DNA of 59,686 bases from Fibrobacteraceae bacterium (GCA_017625775.1 JAGAKE010000023.1:1-59686), one strand, 5' to 3'. Shown: positions 1 to 6,006, counted from the first letter of the stretch. Notes: generated by a model from the sequence alone, not told the origin. Translations and numbers: made by a program.

Positions 1-209
1 GGTATCGCCACAAGCATATGTATATGGTCAGGGCAAACCTCTGCCTCAATTATCTCCACATCCTTCCATTCACAAAGTTTCCTTAGAATTTTCCCTACGA
101 TTTCCCGTTTCTGATTGTAGAGTATCTTCCTTCTGAACTTTGGTGCAAACACGATGTGGTACTTGCAATTCCATGTGGTATGAGCTGTTGATTTATTTCT
201 ATCATTCAT
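1..209 (-). CDS. tnpA: IS200/IS605-family transposase TnpA, cut by window edge
   Basis: The minus strand reads from an ATG at 209-207 into the window edge, giving 69 residues of a Y1 (HUH) single-strand transposase. The opening NCKYHIVFAPKFRRKILY is the usual start of IS200-like TnpA, and DHIHML near residues 61-66 carries the two histidines of the HUH metal site. The catalytic tyrosine lies outside the window, so intactness cannot be judged. Enzymes of this family cut and paste single-stranded DNA at hairpin ends without inverted repeats. The non-coding DNA upstream of the start (210-331) is repeated near 5.85 kb, which marks it as part of the element. Family assignment is firm; activity is unknown. 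Confidence 0.93.
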   Translation of the reverse strand, partial: MNDRNKSTAHTTWNCKYHIVFAPKFRRKILYNQKREIVGKILRKLCEWKDVEIIEAEVCPDHIHMLVAI

Positions 210-331
210 TTTAAATCCTTTGTGATTATTGTTACGCAGTTGGCAGACCGCATTTCAATAATAGTCAAAGGATTTTTTCATGACCGCCAGAAGGCTTTTA
301 CGGAACTACCGGCGTAGCCGGTAGTTTTCTG
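176..331 (-). mobile_element. IS200/IS605 end, copy 1 (tnpA-proximal end with hairpin)
   Basis: This stretch matches 5816-5971 at a constant offset of 5640 with about nine mismatches and no gaps. It covers the first codons of tnpA, its upstream region and a hairpin at 304-326 (10-bp stem, GTA loop). Similarity stops just after the hairpin, which places the element boundary near 331. Subterminal hairpins are the recognition sites in this transposon family; that this one is the site is inferred from its position. Confidence 0.8.
304..326. terminator. Hairpin with GGCGTAGCC core at IS end
   Basis: AACTACCGGC and GCCGGTAGTT form a perfect 10-bp stem around a GTA loop, followed on the plus strand by TTTTCT. 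It lies inside the repeated IS end, so it may be a transposase recognition hairpin, a terminator, or both. Confidence 0.6.
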
Positions 332-340
332 TATACAAAT

Positions 341-367
341 TAATCCGCTGGCGTAGCCAGCGGATTA
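341..367. terminator. Hairpin downstream of aldo/keto reductase gene
   Basis: TAATCCGCTGGC (341-352) pairs perfectly with GCCAGCGGATTA (356-367) around a GTA loop. It sits 22 nt past the stop of the minus-strand aldo/keto reductase gene and shares the GGCGTAGCC core with other hairpins in the window. A good T tract is missing on the minus strand, so efficiency is uncertain. Confidence 0.6.
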
Positions 368-388
368 AATAAAATTCTCTTCGAAATA

Positions 389-1384
389 TTAAAAATTCCC
401 TGCGAGAATATCTTCAATTTTAGAAAGTTCTTCACTAGAAAAGTCAAGATTTTTCAAAGAACGTAACGCTTCTTCTATTTGAGAAACTCGACTAGCTCCA
501 ATAAGAACAGAAGTAATTTCTTTCAAGCGAAGATTCCACGCAAGAGCCATTTCCGTTAAAGTTTGCCCACGTTCTAAAGCCAATTGATGCAACGCTTTAA
601 TGCAAGGAAGTTTTTCTTCCACCTGCGCTTTCGTTAAAAACGGACTTTTCGTAGCTCTAGAATCTTTTGGAATCCCGTTTAAATACCGTTCTGTTAAAAG
701 ACCTTGAGCTAGTGGAGAAAATACAATACAGCCCATTCCTGTTTCTGCGATTGCTGATTGTAAATTTCCTTCGAGTTCACGACGAAACATGCTATAAGGA
801 GGTTGGTGGATTAGGCAAGGCGTTCCCAAATCTTTCAAAATTTTTGCTGCACGGCGAGTTTCTTCGGCATTGTAGCTAGAAATTCCAACATAAAGAGCAC
901 GACCACTTCTAACTATATAATCTAAAGCTCCCATAGTTTCTTCTAAAGGAGTTTCTGGATCTGGACGATGATGGTAGAAAATATCTACATAATCTAATCC
1001 AAGACGTTTTAAACTTTGGTCTAGGCTAGCAATTAAATATTTACGGCTTCCGAAATTTCCATAAGGCCCAGGCCACATTTCCCAACCAGCTTTTGTAGAA
1101 ATTACAAGTTCATCGCGATGATTATTAAAGTCTTCTTTGAAAATTTTTCCGAAGTTTGATTCAGCAGAACCTGCTGGAGGTCCGTAATTATTTGCTAAAT
1201 CAAAATGGGTGATTCCTTGGTCAAATGCATAACGAAGCATCGAACGACAATTTTCATAATCATCATTAGAGCCGAAATTATGCCACATTCCTAAAGAAAT
1301 GGCTGGAAGTTTTAGACCACTTTTGCCTACACGGCGGTAGGGCATAGAATTATATCGATTGGGGTTTGGTGTGTATTTTGTCAT
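389..1384 (-). CDS. Aldo/keto reductase, YghZ-like
   Basis: The 331-residue protein has the (beta/alpha)8 NADPH-dependent aldo/keto reductase pattern. THFDLANNYG supplies Asp62 and Tyr67, STKAG supplies Lys98, and the HH at 138-139 supplies the catalytic histidine. The segments THFDLANNYGPPAGSAE and KAGWEMWPGPYGNFGSRKY are characteristic of the YghZ/GPR branch (L-glyceraldehyde-3-phosphate reductase) and of related potassium-channel beta-subunit-like proteins. The actual substrate is not shown by sequence. The start has no Shine-Dalgarno; a TATATT hexamer on the minus strand (1396-1391) ends 6 nt before the ATG, suggesting a leaderless message. The gene lies between the two IS copies but is AT-rich like the core genes. 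No truncation is seen. Confidence 0.92.
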   Translation of the reverse strand: MTKYTPNPNRYNSMPYRRVGKSGLKLPAISLGMWHNFGSNDDYENCRSMLRYAFDQGITHFDLANNYGPPAGSAESNFGKIFKEDFNNHRDELVISTKAGWEMWPGPYGNFGSRKYLIASLDQSLKRLGLDYVDIFYHHRPDPETPLEETMGALDYIVRSGRALYVGISSYNAEETRRAAKILKDLGTPCLIHQPPYSMFRRELEGNLQSAIAETGMGCIVFSPLAQGLLTERYLNGIPKDSRATKSPFLTKAQVEEKLPCIKALHQLALERGQTLTEMALAWNLRLKEITSVLIGASRVSQIEEALRSLKNLDFSSEELSKIEDILAGNF

Positions 1385-1479
1385 GATTTGAATATAATCA
1401 TTAAAAATGAGGAATAAAACATTATTTTTTTTGAAGATGTTTACGCCGTGAAACGAATGATTGATAATTTTTTTGAGGA

Positions 1480-1595
1480 AGAAAATTCACGCATTGCTTG
1501 AGGGACTTACGGATGTCTCTATAGGCAAGTCAATGAAGTTTGGTTTTAAATATGTTCGTTGTGTGCAAGATGATAGCAATACATTTTTAAAATAA
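1480..1595 (+). pseudogene. 3' remnant of a FISUMP-domain gene
   Basis: One reading frame ending at the TAA at 1593-1595 encodes SIGKSMKFGFKYVRCVQDD and then a few residues. The FKYVRCVQD ending matches the conserved C-terminus of FISUMP (Fibrobacter succinogenes major paralogous) domains, which typically close with Y-G-F-S-V-R-C-V-K-D. Upstream in-frame stops exclude an intact gene. A short degenerate tail is all that remains. Confidence 0.55.
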
Positions 1596-1610
1596 AAAAC
1601 GAAAAATAAA

Positions 1611-1709
1611 GAACGGAGCAGACACATTTCAGAACGACAAGAATACAAACCATTTCAAAACGAACAACTTGAACCGAGGTTGATGATGGATGCGACTGTC
1701 TCCGATTGA
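1611..1709 (+). pseudogene. Remnant of a LEPR-motif surface-protein start, copy 1
   Basis: The frame ending at the TGA at 1707-1709 contains NEQLEPRLMMDATVSD. A closely similar segment, DEPLEPRFMMDATVNEW, lies at 5722-5772. The motif resembles the LEPR-XLL signature found near the N-terminus of very large, repetitive surface proteins in Gram-negative bacteria. Here it has no start codon and runs directly into a FISUMP tail in another frame, so it is a rearranged fragment rather than a gene. The motif assignment is from memory of the family and is moderately sure. Confidence 0.5.
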
Positions 1710-1743
1710 TTTTTCTGTCCGTTGCGTCAAGGACTCTGACTAA
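1702..1743 (+). pseudogene. Second FISUMP C-terminal remnant
   Basis: A third frame reads PIDFSVRCVKDSD and stops at the TAA at 1741-1743. FSVRCVKD is the canonical FISUMP ending. It overlaps the end of the LEPR remnant, so the junction fuses the beginning of one surface-protein family to the end of another. Very short, but the motif is distinctive in this lineage. Confidence 0.55.
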
Positions 1744-1762
1744 CCCGCCGATAAACAATCAT

Positions 1763-1797
1763 CCCACACTTCACATCCCACACTACACATTTCACAC
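1763..1797. repeat. 14-bp tandem repeat, 2.5 copies
   Basis: CCCACACTTCACAT at 1763-1776 is followed by CCCACACTACACAT at 1777-1790 (13 of 14 identical) and a partial TTCACAC at 1791-1797. It is non-coding and lies between the surface-gene debris and the GC-rich repeat. Confidence 0.8.
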
Positions 1798-1818
1798 TAG
1801 AATCGCGTTAGGGATAGT

Positions 1819-1897
1819 CACCCGTAAGGGCCGAGACTACAGGCTCGGCGAGCGAAGCGAGTATAGCCCGACCCGGCCCCAGGCCGGGGAACGCCCA
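1819..1897. repeat. GC-rich intergenic repeat with hairpins, copy 1
   Basis: This block is far richer in G+C than its surroundings. It contains CCGAG/CTCGG arms near 1831-1848 and a strong CCCGGCC/GGCCGGG stem at about 1872-1888. It ends in GGCCGGGGAACGCCCA (1882-1897), which recurs exactly at 2790-2805 on the other side of the MntA/HepT genes. It looks like a dispersed intergenic repeat family; no coding potential is evident. Confidence 0.65.
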
Positions 1898-1979
1898 TAA
1901 GACATTGGTTACGGTGGTAATTTTTTCTCTGTAGATTCGCAAACATTACTGAAATCAGTCCTAAGTCACACTAGTCTTG

Positions 1980-2008
1980 TTGCACAAACGGACAGAAAAA
2001 TCTATATT
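1980..2008 (+). promoter_or_regulatory. Sigma-70-type promoter for mntA-hepT
   Basis: TTGCAC (1980-1985), a 17-nt spacer, and TATATT (2003-2008) make a near-consensus promoter. Transcription would begin around 2015. AAGGGA at 2023-2028 is a well-spaced ribosome binding site for the ATG at 2034. Confidence 0.7.
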
Positions 2009-2033
2009 GGAAATGTAATAATAAGGGAAAACT

Positions 2034-2312
2034 ATGGTGTTCGCCGAAAACATATTACGGATATTCCGTGAAAACAAACTTCTTGCGAAGTATCGCCTGA
2101 AGGATGTCTTTGTTTTCGGTTCGTCTGTTCGAACAGCAACTCCCAACGACATCGACCTGCTAGTCCGTGATTTCCAGGACTACAATGACCTGTTGTCCTT
2201 GCGAAAGGAACTTTCCGAAAAAACTGGCAAGTCCGTGGATGTCGTCATAGAGAAGTTCGCAAACCCCATTATCCTGTATCGAGCAAGCAAGGAGTCCATC
2301 CGTGTCGAATGA
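2034..2312 (+). CDS. mntA: MntA-type nucleotidyltransferase antitoxin
   Basis: A 92-residue minimal nucleotidyltransferase. VFGSSVRTATPNDIDLLV carries the GS and D-x-D elements of the MNT active site, which bind the nucleotide and metal. In characterised type VII systems, MntA adds AMP to a tyrosine of the partner HEPN toxin and so neutralises it. The stop overlaps the start of the HEPN gene by 11 nt, so the two are translationally coupled. The gene has its own promoter and Shine-Dalgarno site. Base composition is richer in G+C than the core genes to the right, which suggests acquisition. The length is normal and all key residues are present. Confidence 0.9.
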   Translation: MVFAENILRIFRENKLLAKYRLKDVFVFGSSVRTATPNDIDLLVRDFQDYNDLLSLRKELSEKTGKSVDVVIEKFANPIILYRASKESIRVE

Positions 2313-2742
2313 CCCCAGGAACGACCTTTTCCACTTATTGGGAATGCTTGAATCCCTGTTGAAAATTCAAAAATATACACGGGATATTCATTCCACTGAA
2401 GAACTTCTTGAGAAAGAAGATCAGATGGTATTCAATGCGTGTCTGACCTTGCTAGCAAACATAGGCGAATCCATCAACAAGCTCTCGGACGCCGCCAAAG
2501 CGGGAATCGCAAGCGAAAACATTCAGGCAATTCGCGGTATGCGCAACAGGATTGTTCACGATTATGCAGGACTCGACTCGTTTGTTGTTTACAACACTAT
2601 AAAGAACGATCTTGATCCGCTAAAGGAAACCTTTATCAAAATCATTCGGGAAGGTTTAGCAAACAAGTCCTTTGACGAAGGTGAATTTGAAGTGGCGAAA
2701 AGCGCCGGTTTTTACAAGTTCATTGATTTCAGTGTAATTTAA
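2302..2742 (+). CDS. hepT: HepT-like HEPN RNase toxin
   Basis: A 146-residue, largely helical HEPN protein. RNRIVHDY near residues 83-90 is an exact R-x4-H-x-Y motif: Arg and His form the RNase site of HepT toxins, and the Tyr is the residue AMPylated by MntA. Translation most likely starts at the GTG at 2302, inside the end of mntA, and reads SNDPRNDLFH. The paired arrangement and motif support a type VII toxin-antitoxin module. RNA target and activity are not visible from sequence. The C-terminal ~25 residues after the HEPN core are an extension I do not recognise. Composition matches mntA. Confidence 0.9.
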   Translation: MSNDPRNDLFHLLGMLESLLKIQKYTRDIHSTEELLEKEDQMVFNACLTLLANIGESINKLSDAAKAGIASENIQAIRGMRNRIVHDYAGLDSFVVYNTIKNDLDPLKETFIKIIREGLANKSFDEGEFEVAKSAGFYKFIDFSVI

Positions 2743-2751
2743 GAGCTGTCG

Positions 2752-2806
2752 TACCGCCCCGGCCCGCCTTCGCGGGGATGACAAGTTGGGGCCGGGGAAC
2801 GCCCAA
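2752..2806. repeat. GC-rich intergenic repeat, copy 2, with REP-like insert
   Basis: CCCCGGCC (about 2756-2763) and GGCCGGGG (2790-2797) form a strong stem. The intervening segment includes CCGCCTTCGCGGGGATGAC, which resembles common REP-like palindromes. The final GGCCGGGGAACGCCCA is identical to 1882-1897. It begins about 10 nt after the hepT stop and may also act as its terminator. Confidence 0.65.
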
Positions 2807-2822
2807 TAAATGGCTAAATTTC

Positions 2823-2868
2823 TAAAATTATTTAGTAGGAAAATTATTTTTCTGCTAAATAATTTATT
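2823..2868. repeat. 46-bp palindromic direct repeat, upstream copy (putative operator)
   Basis: The 46 bp match 4232-4277 at 44 positions. Within it AAATTATTTAGTAG (2825-2838) is the near-perfect inverse of CTGCTAAATAATTT (2852-2865), and the AT-rich centre is itself almost symmetric. It lies immediately before the -10 hexamer of the ATPase gene and covers the expected -35 region, so protein binding here would control that promoter. The operator role is an inference. Confidence 0.85.
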
Positions 2869-2873
2869 ATATT
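2868..2873 (+). promoter_or_regulatory. -10 hexamer of ATPase gene, leaderless arrangement
   Basis: TATATT lies 6 nt before the ATG at 2880, which places the expected transcription start at or next to the start codon. The AGGGG just before the ATG is too close to serve as a normal ribosome binding site. Confidence 0.5.
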
Positions 2874-2879
2874 AGGGGT

Positions 2880-4244
2880 ATGGAATTCCTAGATCGTGAA
2901 GAAGAATCGAAAAGGCTGAAGGCGGAACTCTCCCGGAAGGGGGCGTCTTTTGTCGTTGTCTATGGCCGTCGCAGGTTGGGCAAGTCCACCTTGTTAAAGC
3001 GCGTCTTGAAGGAAAACGATATCTATTTTATGGCGGACCGTTCAGAAGAATCCGCCCAGCGGCGTTTCCTGGCCATGGCGATTGCAGTCCGGTATGAGGG
3101 TTTCGATTCCGTTGCTTACCCCGACTGGGAGTCGCTTTTCAGGGCCTTCAACTACAGGTGCGCGAAGGGCTCTACGCTCTGCCTGGACGAGTTCCCGTAT
3201 CTTGTGAAATCCTGCGAGATGTTGCCCTCTACGCTGCAGAAGCTGCTGGACGAAAAGTCCTTGAACTTCAACCTGGTGATTTGCGGTTCGTCGCAACAGA
3301 TGATGTTCGATGTCGCCCTCGACGAAAAATCGCCATTGTATGGGCGTGCCCATGAAATTCTCCGGTTGAAGCCTATTCCGGTTTCTTACTTGCCTTCTGC
3401 GTTGAAAATTTCGGCAAAGGAGGCCGTTTCTGAATATGCCGTTTGGGGCGGAGTGCCCCGATATTGGGAGTTGCGTGAACGGTATCGGAATTTCAAGTCG
3501 GCCTTGAGGGAATTGGCCCTTTCTCCCATGGGCGTCCTTCATGACGAGCCTGTGCATATTTTGCGCGACGACATGCGCGACCTGGTGCAGGCGTCCACGC
3601 TTCTTGGAATCATCGGGAACGGCGCGAACCGAATTTCGGAGATTGCGGCGCGTGCCGAAAAGAATGCGGCGACCTTGAGCGCCCCTTTAAAAAGGCTCGT
3701 GACCATGCAGCTTGTTGATCGGGAAATCCCTTTCGGTGAAAATCCCAAAAACAGCAAGCACGGCATTTACCACTTGTCCGACCCGTTCATTAATTTCTAT
3801 TACCGGTTTATCAGCCCGTATCGTTCGCTGTTGGAACTGGGGCGTGTTGATTACGTGGAAGAAATTGTAAAACAACATTTCCCTGAATTTGAAGGTTTTT
3901 GCTGGGAACGCCTTTGCCGGCAGGCGGTTAGCGGGCAGGTTGTCGGTGGCGTGATGTTCAATGTGGCTTCCAGGTGGTGGGGCAATGTCGGCAAGTCAGA
4001 ACGGATCGAAATCGATGTCGTTGCCGAAAGCATGGACAAGAAAACGCTACTTGTCGGGGAATGCAAATGGACGAATGGCGAAAATGCGGGGCGCCTGTTT
4101 GCTCATCTGAATGAGCAGGCCCAGAAATTGCCGTTCCTCCACAAGTATAAAAAAATCGTCCCGGTTCTTTTTTTGAAAGAAAAACCTCGCGACAAGACGG
4201 ATGGAATTGTCTTTTTGCCGGAAGATGTCCTTAAAATTATTTAG
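2880..4244 (+). CDS. Archaeal-type AAA ATPase with DUF234-like nuclease domain
   Basis: The 454-residue protein has three parts. Residues 1-220 are a STAND/AAA-type ATPase: Walker A GRRRLGKS at 29-36, Walker B LCLDEFPYL with Asp103-Glu104, and a sensor-like CGSSQQ near 135-140. Residues about 240-305 look like a winged helix (ISEIAARAEKNAATLSAPLKRL). The C-terminal part resembles DUF234, with a PD-(D/E)xK-like signature: Asp379 in IEIDVV and Glu394-x-Lys396 in GECKW. Such proteins are common in archaea and anaerobic bacteria; their function is poorly known, and mobile or defence roles have been suggested. The gene is bounded by two 46-bp palindromic repeats, and the last three codons and stop lie inside the downstream copy. 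It is richer in G+C than the core genes. Family call is firm; function is open. Confidence 0.88.
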   Translation: MEFLDREEESKRLKAELSRKGASFVVVYGRRRLGKSTLLKRVLKENDIYFMADRSEESAQRRFLAMAIAVRYEGFDSVAYPDWESLFRAFNYRCAKGSTLCLDEFPYLVKSCEMLPSTLQKLLDEKSLNFNLVICGSSQQMMFDVALDEKSPLYGRAHEILRLKPIPVSYLPSALKISAKEAVSEYAVWGGVPRYWELRERYRNFKSALRELALSPMGVLHDEPVHILRDDMRDLVQASTLLGIIGNGANRISEIAARAEKNAATLSAPLKRLVTMQLVDREIPFGENPKNSKHGIYHLSDPFINFYYRFISPYRSLLELGRVDYVEEIVKQHFPEFEGFCWERLCRQAVSGQVVGGVMFNVASRWWGNVGKSERIEIDVVAESMDKKTLLVGECKWTNGENAGRLFAHLNEQAQKLPFLHKYKKIVPVLFLKEKPRDKTDGIVFLPEDVLKII

Positions 4245-4277
4245 TAGAAAAATTATTTTTCTGCTGAATAATTTATT
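4232..4277. repeat. 46-bp palindromic direct repeat, downstream copy
   Basis: This copy differs from 2823-2868 at two positions. Its arms are 4234-4247 and 4261-4274. It overlaps the final codons and the TAG stop (4242-4244) of the ATPase gene, so the coding end is built from repeat sequence. Transcribed, it would form an AU-rich hairpin. Confidence 0.85.
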
Positions 4278-4464
4278 TTGCCCAAATCTACCATAAAATG
4301 CCTACATTTGGCAACTTATAACTCCTATATGTCCTAAGTTGAGTCATATAGGAAATTTTTGACAGAAAATCTTGAAAAAAGTGGTTTTCTGTGCGCTGAA
4401 GGATTGCGGTGCAGGGGGGGGCTTTGTTATTTTTAGGGGGTAAGGTTTACAAAGGGATGTTTTT
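4278..4464. other. Intergenic region with two inverted repeats and a G8 tract
   Basis: Two inverted repeats are visible: TCCTATATG (4323-4331) with CATATAGGA (4345-4353), and CAGAAAA (4363-4369) with TTTTCTG (4385-4391). A run of eight G lies at 4414-4421, unusual in this AT-rich DNA. AAAGGGA at about 4450-4456 is a good ribosome binding site for the broken FISUMP gene. No other gene is seen. Confidence 0.5.
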
Positions 4465-5617
4465 ATGAGAAATTCTTTCTAGCGTTTCATTGCGACCTTG
4501 AACTTGTTTCAGGGGAAGCAATCTCTAGCCATCTTCTTGTTGGTGGCAATATTTGCCCTGACCGCCTGTGACGATTCTTCTTCAGTCTCTAGCAACGGAC
4601 CGGATGGAAAATGCTGCCGTTGAATCCTCCTCATCGGTAGATAAGAAGTCTTCGGGTAATGAAACTAAAGAAAAAGATAAATCGTCTAGTAGCTCCGTGG
4701 TTTCATCTTCTAGCCAAAAAGTTGTGTCAAGTTCTAGCGATAAAGAAACCTCTTCGTCTAGTGTAAGAGCCAATAGTTCGGAAAGTTCGTCTTCGAGCAA
4801 GAAGAATGAGTCTAGCAGCAGTTCTTCTGTGAAACAATCTTCATCCAGTATAAAGTCAAGTAGTAGTAAAGCCCAGAATCCTTGGGGAACAGATAGTGAG
4901 TGGCAACCCTTCAATCTAGCTAGTTTTGAGTATGGTGTTTATACGGATACCCGAGAACCTGACAATGTTCGTGAATACCATTATTTGACTATATATAACA
5001 AGGAACATTCAGATTCGTTAACCGTGTTTGCTGAAAATCTGAATATTGGAAAAATGGTAAAGTTTGTAGATAGTAATTCATATCAAGTTGATGATACAAT
5101 GATAGAAAAGTTTTGTTATGATAATGACTCCCTAAACTGTCACTATTATGGCGGACTCTACCAGTGGGCCGAAATGATGGCGCTGCCGTATGAGTGCAAT
5201 AGCAAGAGCTGTGCCGACCGGATAGATCCCGACCATGATGGGTTCCACCAGGGAATCTGCCCGAACGGTTGGCACTTGATTACTAAGCTGGAAATGCTCG
5301 CCGTATCTTATGCGACAGGCGGAAGCACTTATATCGAGGACAGAATGAGTGCACTTGCTTCGGAGGTCTCGTATTCGAACGGTTTTGGGTACAATACCTC
5401 TGGATTCAGTTTTATTGCTGCGGGATATAGATGCTTTGAGGAAAATGGAGATTCTTTTTTTGATAATATTGGAGGGGGGGGGTATTATGGTTTTCCAAGG
5501 GAAACCGAGCCTGTAGAAAATAAAAGCATGGGAGGTGGCATTTCAAAATACTCTACGTTTAATGCAGCTAATCCCCAAAAATATGGAGTCTCTGTTCGTT
5601 GTGTAAAAAATTATTAA
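4465..5617 (+). pseudogene. FISUMP-domain lipoprotein gene, broken by amber stop and frameshift
   Basis: The natural start is the ATG at 4465, 8 nt after a Shine-Dalgarno site. The first frame reads five codons, a TAG at 4480-4482, then a lipoprotein signal peptide with lipobox LTAC (Cys codon 4567-4569) and stops at 4621. The next frame, entered by a shift between about 4585 and 4623, encodes a poly-serine linker (about 4625-4875) and a FISUMP domain ending in YGVSVRCVKNY. The markers YGGLYQWAEMM and GICPNGWHL are typical of FISUMP. A GTG at 4568 opens this second frame but would skip the signal peptide. Intact relatives are surface lipoproteins of unknown role. A run of nine G inside the coding part (5474-5482) is a further possible slippage site. 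Sequencing error cannot be excluded for the frameshift. Confidence 0.8.
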
Positions 5618-5685
5618 AGTCGTGGTTTGCAAGGCCTTTGAAATATCACACATCTGTTAATTAAGAAACTCTAGAGGAATTCATT

Positions 5686-5823
5686 ATGTCGAAAAAAGGA
5701 TAGATTTCTAATAACTATAGTGATGAACCTCTTGAACCGAGATTCATGATGGATGCTACAGTCAATGAGTGGACTGCCGAATCAAACTTGATTGACGACA
5801 ACCTGCTGTTCAAGGTAGTATGA
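5686..5823 (+). pseudogene. LEPR-motif surface-protein start, copy 2, truncated by IS remnant
   Basis: An ATG at 5686 follows a good Shine-Dalgarno (AGAGGAA). The frame has a TAG as codon 6 (5701-5703) and then continues in frame through DEPLEPRFMMDATVNEW and about 20 further residues, ending at a TGA inside the IS remnant. The LEPRxMMDAT motif equals the remnant at 1668-1697. This looks like the N-terminus of a large surface protein whose remaining gene was lost when IS DNA joined at about 5816. Orientation matches the FISUMP gene just upstream. Confidence 0.6.
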
Positions 5824-5971
5824 GCTGTTGATTTATTTCTATCATTCATTTTAAGTCCTTTGATTTTGTTGTTATGCAGTTGGCAGACCGCTTTTCAATA
5901 ATAGTCAAAGGATTTTTTTATGACCGCCAGAAGGCTTTTACGGAACTACCGGCGTAGCCGGTAGTTTTCTT
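5816..5971 (-). mobile_element. IS200/IS605 remnant, copy 2
   Basis: Collinear with 176-331 (constant offset 5640, about 94% identical by eye). It retains the first 12 codons of tnpA (minus-strand ATG at 5849-5847), the upstream region and the terminal hairpin at 5944-5966. The rest of tnpA is missing: the coding frame runs straight into the LEPR remnant. It is a dead, internally deleted copy. Confidence 0.8.
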
Positions 5972-5974
5972 TAT

Positions 5975-6006
5975 AAAAAAGTTCCCCGCAGAAGGGAACT
6001 TTTTTT
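5975..6006 (-). terminator. Bidirectional terminator after ilvD
   Basis: GTTCCC (5981-5986) pairs with GGGAAC (5994-5999), extended by A6 on the left and T7 on the right. On the minus strand it lies 29 nt past the ilvD stop and has the stem-plus-T-run form of an intrinsic terminator in both directions. Confidence 0.8.

Noticed and set aside
1706..1900. 64-codon plus-strand open frame
   Set aside because: It runs through the tandem repeat and the GC-rich hairpin repeat, so it is not protein coding.
3042..3557. 171-codon minus-strand open frame
   Set aside because: It lies wholly inside the ATPase gene, which has clear Walker motifs; G+C-rich coding DNA commonly leaves open antisense frames.
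4480..4482. General reassignment of TAG to an amino acid
   Set aside because: Normal genes in the window end in TAG (the ATPase at 4244 and the flavodiiron protein at 58441), so TAG works as a stop; the early TAG codons more likely mark decayed genes.
4582..4914. Minus-strand open frame rich in Leu, Glu and Asp
   Set aside because: It is the antisense shadow of the poly-serine linker; its composition follows from the repeated serine codons and it has no ribosome site.
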